DNA of 37,572 bases from Clostridiales bacterium (GCA_016286245.1 JAEESG010000004.1:1-37572), one strand, 5' to 3'; shown: positions 8,255-15,157, counted from the stretch's first letter. A program made the numbers and translations. The notes: generated by a model not told the origin, from the sequence alone.

Positions 8255-10342
8255 TCACACCTTGAATATTATGTCCTTATACGCGGGCACCGGCCACATT
8301 TCCGACGGCATGATCTCTTCTGCGGAGTCGATATACGTTCTCATCGATTCCATGAGCGAAAGCACGTTATTCTTGAAATATTCCGCCTTTTCCTTCGGCG
8401 TATTTCCGGGAAGTGCCGAAAGTGCGAGCGAAAGCTTCTCCGAGTCGGCGTACAGCTTTTTGAGCATCGTATTGAGCTTCTTGAAAATCTCGGTTTCGAA
8501 CTTTACGTCAGCTTTTTCGAACGCCGCCTTCTTTTCGGAGACGGTTTTTGCGAGAATTGCCGTATATTTGCTTATCGCGGGCAAAATCAGCGTTTTCGTC
8601 ATATCGTTGAGCGTTCTTGCTTCGATATTTACCGTTTTTGAATAGGTTTCGAGAAGTATATCCGCTCTCGAGAACATCTCTTTTCTCGTGAAAACTTTAT
8701 GCGACGTGAAGAGTTTTACGTTCTTTTCGTCGGTAAAGTGCGGAATAGCGTCTACCGCTGTCTTATAGCAGAGCAGACCTCTCTTTTTCGCCTCTTCCTT
8801 CCATGCGTCCGAGTATCCGTCGCCGTTGAATATGATTCTCTTATGCTCTTTTATCGTTTTTCTTATGAGAGCGTTGAGTTCCTTTGTGAAATCCTTCGCT
8901 TTTTCAAGCTCGTTTGCAAACTGACTCAGTTCTTCCGCAACTATCGTGTTAAGAACGACGTTTGCGTCGGAAATCGACTGGCTGGAGCCTATCATTCTGA
9001 GTTCAAACTTGTTTCCGGTGAACGCAAACGGAGACGTTCTGTTCCTGTCGGTCGTATCCTTCGGGAAATTCGGCAGCACGTGGACGCCTATTTCCATATT
9101 TTTCTTTGCGTTTCTCTTATAAACCGTTCCCGCCTCAATGGAATCCATTATCGCGGTAAGCTCGTCGCCCAGAAACATCGAAACAACCGCCGGAGGCGCT
9201 TCGTTTGCGCCGAGTCTTCTGTCGTTTCCCGCGCTTGCGACCGATATTCTTATGAGGTCCTGATATTCGTCAACCGCTTTTATCACTGCAACCATAAACA
9301 GCAGAAACTGTGCGTTTTCGTCGGGCGTGGTGCCGGGATCGAGCAGATTTTGTCCCTTATCGGTGGAAATCGACCAGTTATTGTGCTTTCCACTTCCGTT
9401 GAGCCCCGCAAACGGCTTTTCGTTGAGCAGGCACACGAGTCCGTGTCTTTCGGCGACCTTCTTCATAACCTCCATGGTGAGCTGATTATGGTCGCAGGAA
9501 ATATTCGCCGTCGTATACACGGGCGCAAGCTCGTGCTGCGCGGGCGCCGCCTCGTTATGCTTTGTTTTTGCGAGCACGCCGAGCTTCCACAGTTCGGTAT
9601 CGAGGTCCTTCATATATTCGGCAACCCTCGTCTTTATGGTGCCGAAATAGTGGTCGTCCATTTCCTGACCCTTGGGCGGTTTTGCGCCGAAGAGCGTTCT
9701 TCCCGTGAATATAAGGTCTTCTCTCTGTTCGTAATATTTTTTATCTATAAGGAAATATTCCTGTTCCGCTCCGACGGTCGTAATAACTCTCTTTACGGAA
9801 GTGTTTCCGAAGAGCTTCATTATTCTGAGCGCCTGCGCGCTCAAATCCTCCATCGAGCGCAGAAGCGGCGTTTTTTTATCAAGCACCTCTCCGCCGTACG
9901 AGCAGAAAACAGTCGGTATGTAAAGCGAGTCGTCCTTTATAAACGCATAAGACGTCGGGTCCCACGACGTATATCCGCGCGCTTCAAACGTGGATCTCAG
10001 TCCTCCCGAAGGAAACGACGACGCGTCGGGCTCGCCCTTTATGAGCTCTTTTCCCGAAAAATCCATAATAACTTTGCCGTCGGCTGTGGGAGAGATAAAA
10101 CTGTCGTGTTTTTCGGCGGTAATGCCGGTAAGCGGCTGGAACCAATGTGTATAGTGCGTTGCGCCTTTTTCGACAGCCCAGTCCTTCATGGCGCTTGCTA
10201 TGACGTTGGCAAGATTAATATCGAGATCGTTTCCTCTGTCGATCGTTCTGCGCAGCGATTTATACACGTCCTTGGGAAGTCTTTCTCTCATTACCTCATC
10301 ATTGAAAACGAGACTTGAAAATATTTCCGGTACGTTCGTCAT
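8255..10342 (-). CDS. glnA: Glutamine synthetase type III (GSIII/GlnN)
   Basis: 695 aa, GSIII size and motifs: GGLRSTFEARGYTSWDPTS, TVGAEQEYFLIDKKYYEQREDLIFTGRTLFGAKPPKGQEM, KHNEAAPAQHELAPVYT, NEKPFAGLNGSGKHNNWS. Confidence 0.95.
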   Translation of the reverse strand: MTNVPEIFSSLVFNDEVMRERLPKDVYKSLRRTIDRGNDLDINLANVIASAMKDWAVEKGATHYTHWFQPLTGITAEKHDSFISPTADGKVIMDFSGKELIKGEPDASSFPSGGLRSTFEARGYTSWDPTSYAFIKDDSLYIPTVFCSYGGEVLDKKTPLLRSMEDLSAQALRIMKLFGNTSVKRVITTVGAEQEYFLIDKKYYEQREDLIFTGRTLFGAKPPKGQEMDDHYFGTIKTRVAEYMKDLDTELWKLGVLAKTKHNEAAPAQHELAPVYTTANISCDHNQLTMEVMKKVAERHGLVCLLNEKPFAGLNGSGKHNNWSISTDKGQNLLDPGTTPDENAQFLLFMVAVIKAVDEYQDLIRISVASAGNDRRLGANEAPPAVVSMFLGDELTAIMDSIEAGTVYKRNAKKNMEIGVHVLPNFPKDTTDRNRTSPFAFTGNKFELRMIGSSQSISDANVVLNTIVAEELSQFANELEKAKDFTKELNALIRKTIKEHKRIIFNGDGYSDAWKEEAKKRGLLCYKTAVDAIPHFTDEKNVKLFTSHKVFTRKEMFSRADILLETYSKTVNIEARTLNDMTKTLILPAISKYTAILAKTVSEKKAAFEKADVKFETEIFKKLNTMLKKLYADSEKLSLALSALPGNTPKEKAEYFKNNVLSLMESMRTYIDSAEEIMPSEMWPVPAYKDIIFKV

Positions 10343-10483
10343 TATGGGGTACTTCCTTTCTTTTAATTATGTAAACCTGCTTTTGTGCTTAAAACACACG
10401 AGAAATTCGGAAAATATGCTTTTCGGCGCCAGTCATTTCTGAGCGCAATCTTTTAATTATGATACCGCAGAAACGGCAATTTG

Positions 10484-11590
10484 TCAAGTATTATTTGGCT
10501 GTGCGTGCTTTTCGTCTCTCTGCATTTTACGTTTTTTATGCATTAATTTTATGAAATTTGCGTATATTACCGCAACGATCACTATCGAGACGTAGCCGAA
10601 AGCCGAAAAGACGGTTGCCACGAGATTTGAAAAGCCGAAACAGCTTATGACAAACGCTATGAAGCTGAAAGAGAAGGCGGAAAGTGCGTTATGTTTCTTT
10701 ATAAGCGAAAAATGGTCGGAAAAATACACCAGCACAGGCACAAGGCATGAAAGCGACGCGCCGCTCATCGCGATAAAGAGCAGCGACGCGTAAACGTACA
10801 TGAAAGGCACGGATATTCTCTGCGCCGCTTCGAGCATGGGAAGCTCGGCGCTCATGGACGCGGGATTTACCGCCATGCAGTAAAACACGCACAGCGCGAT
10901 AATTAAAAGCACGACGCATCCTATAACTATTCCCCACACGGTATGGGAGTCTTTTTTTGCCATTTTGCTTACCGGGCACAGCACGCCTATCCCACAGAAC
11001 AAATTATATGATGAAAACAGAAACGCTCCGAGCACCCAGCTTGAAAACAGCGCATTTTTGCTTTCATTCGACACAAAAACGACGTCGGACGGCGCGTAAA
11101 AAAAGGCGTTCAGTACCGCCGTTGCAACCGTCATCACCGCAAGCAGCGGCACGATATACGAAAACACCTTGACAAGCCCGTCGATTCCCTTTATTGCGAT
11201 ACATGCGATAACCGCGCAGAAAATGAAGCTACCCCCGATATACGAGCGGCCTATTCCCGACAGCTTTTCAAAAAGCGCGCCGGCGCCCGCCGCCATGACG
11301 ATATACGTGCCGAAATACATTACCATTTCAACCGCCGCAACCGTTCTGCCGAAAATCGCGTTTCCGCCCGCTATTACCGTATCTATCTTATCGTTTTGCG
11401 TTTCGCGCACGTATTTTGCCATCACTATGCCCGTAACTCCGAGGAACGTTATTGCAAGCATTATGCCGTATATCCCGTTAATCCCGAAGCGTGCGAAAAA
11501 CTGATAAAGTTCTTGCCCCGATATATATCCCGCGCCGAGAAAACTTCCTATAAACGAAAAACAGTATGCCGCAAGAGATATCTTCTTCAT
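10484..11590 (-). CDS. YkvI-like integral membrane protein (putative APC-superfamily transporter)
   Basis: 368 aa polytopic; SFIGSFLGAGYISGQELYQFFARFG start typical of YkvI family. Confidence 0.75.
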   Translation of the reverse strand: MKKISLAAYCFSFIGSFLGAGYISGQELYQFFARFGINGIYGIMLAITFLGVTGIVMAKYVRETQNDKIDTVIAGGNAIFGRTVAAVEMVMYFGTYIVMAAGAGALFEKLSGIGRSYIGGSFIFCAVIACIAIKGIDGLVKVFSYIVPLLAVMTVATAVLNAFFYAPSDVVFVSNESKNALFSSWVLGAFLFSSYNLFCGIGVLCPVSKMAKKDSHTVWGIVIGCVVLLIIALCVFYCMAVNPASMSAELPMLEAAQRISVPFMYVYASLLFIAMSGASLSCLVPVLVYFSDHFSLIKKHNALSAFSFSFIAFVISCFGFSNLVATVFSAFGYVSIVIVAVIYANFIKLMHKKRKMQRDEKHAQPNNT

Positions 11591-11731
11591 AGTTTCCTCC
11601 GAAAATCATTAATTCATTATATCAAATCCGATAATTTTAGTCAACAATTATTTGTATTTAATATATTTTGCAAAACGGCGCATACTATTCACGGAGTTTT
11701 CTCCGAAAAAAATATTGAAAGGTATGATTTT

Positions 11732-12052
11732 ATGGCAAGAATTTCATGCGACGTCGCTCACTGCGAATACAACTGCGGCGGCGGATGCAGACTTTCCGTT
11801 ATCAGCGTTGAGGGCTCCGACGCCTACGCTTCCGACGAGACGCTCTGCGACAGCTACACCGACAACAGCGAAAGCGGCTGCGTAAACTGTATTCCCGAGG
11901 ACTGCGCCTGCCAGAACAGCGACATAGAATGCGACGCGGAGGAGTGCAAATACAACGAGGATTTCCGATGCTGCGCCGACAGAATATCGATAGGTGAAAA
12001 CGACGCCTGCACCTGCACCGAAACGTGCTGCAGAACGTTTAATCTGAGATAA
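11732..12052 (+). CDS. Cys-rich protein with two DUF1540-like motifs
   Basis: ATG at 11732 with GAAAGG upstream, 106 aa; 17 cysteines: ISCDVAHCEYNCGGGCRLSVISVEG... and IECDAEECKYNEDFRCCADRISI. Confidence 0.8.
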   Translation: MARISCDVAHCEYNCGGGCRLSVISVEGSDAYASDETLCDSYTDNSESGCVNCIPEDCACQNSDIECDAEECKYNEDFRCCADRISIGENDACTCTETCCRTFNLR

Positions 12053-12058
12053 ATTTTT

Positions 12059-12096
12059 CTTTTGGGATATGCTTTTGCATATCCCAAAAGATTTTT
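12059..12096 (+). terminator. Rho-independent terminator after DUF1540-like gene
   Basis: Perfect 14-bp stem CTTTTGGGATATGC-TTTT-GCATATCCCAAAAG followed by ATTTTT. Confidence 0.85.
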
Positions 12097-12116
12097 CAAT
12101 TAATTTGAAAAAACAC

Positions 12117-12145
12117 TTGACAAAACAGCCCTTATATGATATTAT
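12117..12145 (+). promoter_or_regulatory. Promoter for tRNA-Lys (TTGACA-N17-TATTAT)
   Basis: TTGACA 12117-12122, spacer 17, TATTAT 12140-12145, 18 nt before tRNA. Confidence 0.7.
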
Positions 12146-12163
12146 AATAAAGCTGTTCTATAT

Positions 12164-12239
12164 GCCCCTGTAGCTCAGTAGGTAGAGCACATGACTTTTA
12201 ATCATGGTGTCCGGAGTTCGACTCTCCGCAGGAGCACCA
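12164..12239 (+). tRNA. tRNA-Lys (anticodon TTT)
   Basis: Cloverleaf GCCCCTG-TA-GCTC..GAGC-CATGA-CTTTTAA-TCATG-GTGTC-CGGAG-TTCGACT-CTCCG-CAGGAGC-ACCA; encoded CCA; one C-A mismatch at position 3:70. Confidence 0.95.
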
Positions 12240-12264
12240 AACCGGCTGTGCCGGATTATTTTCG

Positions 12265-12294
12265 CATGCCGAACGTGTTTCGGCATGTTTTTTT
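12265..12294 (+). terminator. Rho-independent terminator after tRNA-Lys
   Basis: CATGCCGAA-CGTG-TTTCGGCATG followed by TTTTTTT. Confidence 0.85.
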
Positions 12295-12333
12295 GTTATC
12301 ACGCGCCCTTTTGCGCACATTTCCATTATTTTC

Positions 12334-12362
12334 TTGACAACGCACTGTTTTTAGAGTATTAT
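12334..12362 (+). promoter_or_regulatory. Promoter for birA (TTGACA-N17-TATTAT)
   Basis: TTGACA then 17-nt spacer then TATTAT, ~35 nt upstream of GTG start. Confidence 0.65.
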
Positions 12363-12396
12363 TTTATTATAAATGATATGCAACGGAGGTGCAGCC

Positions 12397-13167
12397 GTGA
12401 ACATTACGTCAATACAGAATCTTCTCGAAACGGAAAGTCTCGGAAGGAATTTTGCGCTTCTCAATTCGGTCGATTCAACGAACAATTACATAAAAGACAG
12501 ATGGCAGTATCTGAAACACGGTTTCTGCGCCGTTTCGGAAATGCAGCTCTCGGGCAGGGGAAGATCGGGAAAATCCTTTTATTCTCCCGCAAAAACGGGG
12601 CTTTACATGAGTTTTCTGCTCAAAGGCAGAAAATACGCGTCCGACCCGCTCATCACGGTAAAAATCAGCTACGCGCTGTGCAGGGCGGCAGACAAGCTCA
12701 CCGGCACCACGCTTTGCGGCATAAAGTGGGTAAACGACATATACGTTTCAAATAAGAAAATCGCGGGAATTCTGTGCGAAAAGGTAAAAAGCGACACGGA
12801 AGAAGCGGTAATCGTCGGTATAGGCGTTAATTTTTCGCTTGACAAGGGAGCTCTTCCGTCCGACATCAAAAACACGGCGGGAAGCCTTCGCGACATCACA
12901 AAGAAAAAACTGCGCAGATCGGACCTGTGCGCATATATTCTGAACGAGACGGAAAAACTGCTTTCTCTGAATTTAAGCGATAAAAGCTTCATTTCGGAAT
13001 ACAGAAGCCGTTCGGTCGTTCTCGGAAAGGAAATTACCGTGCTGAAAGGCGGCGAAAAGCGCAGGGCCGCCGCCGTCGACATTGATAAAACGGGCGCGCT
13101 TGCGGTAAGATACGAGGACGGCTCCACCGAAAAGCTGTCGTCGGGCGAAATAAGCATTATAGTCTGA
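12397..13167 (+). CDS. birA: Biotin--[acetyl-CoA-carboxylase] ligase, no N-terminal HTH
   Basis: GTG start preceded by GGAGGT; STNNYIKD, GRGRSGKSFYSPAKTGLYMSFLL, GIKWVNDIYVSNKKIAGILCE, VIVGIGVNF motifs. Confidence 0.9.
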   Translation: MNITSIQNLLETESLGRNFALLNSVDSTNNYIKDRWQYLKHGFCAVSEMQLSGRGRSGKSFYSPAKTGLYMSFLLKGRKYASDPLITVKISYALCRAADKLTGTTLCGIKWVNDIYVSNKKIAGILCEKVKSDTEEAVIVGIGVNFSLDKGALPSDIKNTAGSLRDITKKKLRRSDLCAYILNETEKLLSLNLSDKSFISEYRSRSVVLGKEITVLKGGEKRRAAAVDIDKTGALAVRYEDGSTEKLSSGEISIIV

Positions 13168-13185
13168 ATTCAATTTAACAAAAAA

Positions 13186-13208
13186 CGCGGATTTTAACAA
13201 AATCCGCG
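13186..13208 (+). other. Perfect 10-bp hairpin between birA and tRNA-Gln (weak terminator or processing stem)
   Basis: CGCGGATTTT-AAC-AAAATCCGCG followed by CGTTATT; 6 nt before tRNA. Confidence 0.5.
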
Positions 13209-13214
13209 CGTTAT

Positions 13215-13289
13215 TGGGGCGTCGCCAAGCGGTAAGGCACCGGACTTTGACTCCGGCATTCGCTGGTTCGAATCCAGCCGTCCCAGCCA
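13215..13289 (+). tRNA. tRNA-Gln (anticodon TTG)
   Basis: TGGGGCG-TC-GCC..GGC-CCGGA-CTTTGAC-TCCGG-..GCTGG-TTCGAAT-CCAGC-CGTCCCA-GCCA; encoded CCA. Confidence 0.95.
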
Positions 13290-13478
13290 TGCAAAATGCA
13301 CTGCGAAAGCAGTGCCTTTTGCAATGAAGACGCCCGCAAGCGGGCTAATGAAGGAATGAAGACGCTTCGCTAATGAAGGAATTAAAACGAGGAAACGGGA
13401 AAAACGGGCGTCTTTACTTCATCAGCTGCGAAGCAGCGACTTCATTTTGCTTCATAAGGGCGGTACGCCCGACTTCAT
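13290..13478. repeat. Mirror-symmetric hairpin array 2a, linker ATGAAG (4 forward / 4 reverse)
   Basis: ATGAAG at 13324, 13348, 13356, 13373; CTTCAT at 13417, 13440, 13450, 13473. Hairpins 13298-13315 (inside TGCAAAA/TTTTGCA), 13332-13345, 13425-13437, 13458-13470. Long-range arm AAGACGCCCG (13327-13336)/CGGGCGTCTT (13405-13414). Confidence 0.85.
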
Positions 13479-13500
13479 TATTTCTCTAAATAATAAAATA

Positions 13501-13528
13501 AAAACCCTGCCTTTACGGCAGGTTTTTT
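13501..13528 (+). terminator. Terminator-like module copy 1 (AACCCTGCCTTTACGGCAGGTTTTTT)
   Basis: CCTGCC-TTTAC-GGCAGG plus T-run on plus strand. Confidence 0.75.
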
Positions 13529-13530
13529 CA

Positions 13531-13684
13531 ACGAAATCCGTCTTTAAGGACGGGAGAAATCGCATTCGCGGTGAAAACGCTTACGCGATGAAATCCGCAC
13601 TTCGTGCGGGTTAAAAGGACGGATTTTATTTCACCGGGCGTGAAACGCCCGATTTCACCAAAGACGCAAGTCTTTGATTTCACC
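13531..13684. repeat. Mirror-symmetric hairpin array 2b, linker TGAAATC (3 forward / 3 reverse)
   Basis: Forward GAAATC-type linkers at 13556, 13572 (TGAAAA variant), 13589; reverse ATTTCAC/GATTTCACC at 13628, 13651, 13676. Hairpins 13538-13553, 13561-13570, 13578-13587, 13595-13609, 13636-13650, 13660-13675. Long-range arm AAATCCGTC / GACGGATTT. Confidence 0.83.
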
Positions 13685-13717
13685 TGAGGACAAAGGCCGA
13701 AGATTTAACTATAAAGC

Positions 13718-13742
13718 AACCCTGCCTTTCGGCAGGGTTTTT
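13718..13742 (+). terminator. Terminator-like module copy 2 (AACCCTGCCTTTCGGCAGGGTTTTTATT)
   Basis: CCCTGCC-TTTC-GGCAGGG plus TTTTT on plus strand, abutting stop codon of the minus-strand gene. Confidence 0.75.
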
Positions 13743-13743
13743 A

Positions 13744-14211
13744 TTATTCGTCGAAATTATAAAAGTCTGTATCTACGCCCGCCGTTTCCATGGCTTTTTT
13801 CAGCTCTCGGGGGCTCATAAGTTCAAGGTCGGCGCTTTTATAGCCGGCTTTGCTCAAAAGTTTCACGTCGTCGGCATTTACAAGGTTTGAGCCGATAAAC
13901 GTATCGACAAACGGCTTCATTTCCGTTTCGACAGTCGTGATTGTGAGTTCGTCTAAAATTGAATCTTCGTCGCCCAAGTATATTCCTTCCGTAATGTAAA
14001 AATCCTCATCATCTTCAAACGCGCCGGACGCTCTGAGCATGTGTATGAGCATCATCTTTTCTTCAAAATCCGGATCGTCGGGGTCCGGAAAAAATCCGTG
14101 CGGTTTTGCTCCGGATTTGCCTTTTTGGGTGCGGCGGATTTTATTATCGGCATTCGTATCAAAAAAGCCGCCGATATTTTCAAACAATCTGCCGAAAAAG
14201 CCTTTTCCCAT
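13744..14211 (-). CDS. Hypothetical acidic protein, 155 aa
   Basis: Full ORF with GAGGAATCAGT before ATG and TTGACA-N17-TATCAT promoter upstream; no family recognised. Confidence 0.7.
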   Translation of the reverse strand: MGKGFFGRLFENIGGFFDTNADNKIRRTQKGKSGAKPHGFFPDPDDPDFEEKMMLIHMLRASGAFEDDEDFYITEGIYLGDEDSILDELTITTVETEMKPFVDTFIGSNLVNADDVKLLSKAGYKSADLELMSPRELKKAMETAGVDTDFYNFDE

Positions 14212-14300
14212 ACTGATTCCTCACTCTTCAACGTTTTTTCGCTTACGTTACGTATTTTCAAGGATACCGAAAGCGAACGCAACGGTACGTTACAGTTAAA

Positions 14301-14329
14301 ATGATATATCAAACGGCTCAAATTGTCAA
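14301..14329 (-). promoter_or_regulatory. Promoter copy A (TTGACA-N17-TATCAT)
   Basis: Minus strand TTGACA 14329-14324, TATCAT 14306-14301; part of duplicated promoter/leader block. Confidence 0.7.
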
Positions 14330-14386
14330 GGAAGGAAAGAAAAAACCAAATACTTATTAAACCGACCGGAGAAACAAACCCGGCGT

Positions 14387-14416
14387 ACTGAAAACATACA
14401 TCAGTACGCCGGTTTT
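14387..14416 (+). terminator. Hairpin terminator at 3' side of 14430-15002 gene, T-run on plus strand
   Basis: CCGGCGTACTG-aaaacatacat-CAGTACGCCGG followed by TTTTTT on the plus strand. Coordinates approximate. Confidence 0.6.
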
Positions 14417-14429
14417 TTAAATTAGTTTC

Positions 14430-15002
14430 TCAATCATCCAATGGTTCAAAAACCTCGTTCAAAGCATCATTCACTTTGTCTTCCGTGTCCTTTTTTTCTT
14501 TTAAGTCATTAAGGATTGCCTGTTCATATTCCGTAAACTCGTCAAAAGAATCAATATATACTATACCTTTGAATTCCTCGCCGACAAGCTCGCCGATTCT
14601 GTAATTGTTTTCTTTTTTTCTTATCGAATACTCCAAATCATGTTCAGTTACCAATTCTTCGGGAAAATCAGTTATGAGAACCTTACACAGATTACTCTTT
14701 GCGTATACAACGGCATACCCGTCCGCAGAATAGAAATATAAATCATGACCGTCAAATTTATGATTATATTCATAAGTTAGAATTACAGGTAACGAATCGG
14801 GATTTTCCGCCATCAGCAATTCGTCAACACCGGCACGATGCATCATTAAAAACTTTCCGTCCCCGACACGCCCGCGATAATCTCTGCCATAGTGATTGCC
14901 GTATTTTTCCTCGTTCAATGTATATGATTCGTCGTCAAACGAAAAAGCTGCCAAAACCAGAAAACACGTTATCAGAATCCACAACCACAAATACCTTTTC
15001 AT
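14430..15002 (-). CDS. Hypothetical secreted or membrane-anchored protein, 190 aa
   Basis: ATG at 15002 with ACGGAGGAAATC upstream; MKRYLWLWILITCFLVLAAFS signal/TM; no family recognised. Confidence 0.7.
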   Translation of the reverse strand: MKRYLWLWILITCFLVLAAFSFDDESYTLNEEKYGNHYGRDYRGRVGDGKFLMMHRAGVDELLMAENPDSLPVILTYEYNHKFDGHDLYFYSADGYAVVYAKSNLCKVLITDFPEELVTEHDLEYSIRKKENNYRIGELVGEEFKGIVYIDSFDEFTEYEQAILNDLKEKKDTEDKVNDALNEVFEPLDD

Positions 15003-15089
15003 GATTTCCTCCGTATTTTTAACGTTTACCTTATGTTTCTTAAAGGATATATAAACGTTTCGCGAACGCAACGATATATTGCAATTAAA

Positions 15090-15118
15090 ATGATATATCA
15101 AACGGCGCAAATTGTCAA
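15090..15118 (-). promoter_or_regulatory. Promoter copy B (TTGACA-N17-TATCAT)
   Basis: Minus strand TTGACA 15118-15113, TATCAT 15095-15090; near-identical to copy A. Confidence 0.7.
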
Positions 15119-15132
15119 GGAAGAAAATAAAA

Positions 15133-15157
15133 ACCTGCCTTTCGGCAGGGTTGTTAT
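15133..15157 (+). terminator. Terminator-like module copy 3 (AAACCTGCCTTTCGGCAGGGTTGTTATT)
   Basis: Same CCTGCC-TTTC-GGCAGG hairpin as copies 1 and 2, next to stop of minus-strand gene. Confidence 0.55.

Noticed and set aside
8699-10318. 539-aa plus-strand ORF opposite glnA
   Set aside because: Antisense shadow ORF of a clearly recognisable GSIII; Arg/Ser/Cys-rich composition without domains.
10343-10483. Possible riboswitch in the ~110-nt glnA leader
   Set aside because: There is a clear TTGACA-N17-TATCAT promoter but no recognisable glutamine, SAM, THF or other riboswitch core; left uncalled.
2948-13684. CRISPR array as an explanation of the TGAAATC/ATGAAG repeats
   Set aside because: Repeats are only 6-7 nt, the intervening segments are self-complementary hairpins of variable length, orientation flips at the centre, and no cas genes are present.
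14052-14321. 89-aa minus ORF beginning MSRLIYHFNCNVPLRS
   Set aside because: Starts within the promoter copy A region and overlaps the 155-aa gene in another frame; its similarity to the other N-terminus reflects promoter/leader duplication, not protein homology.
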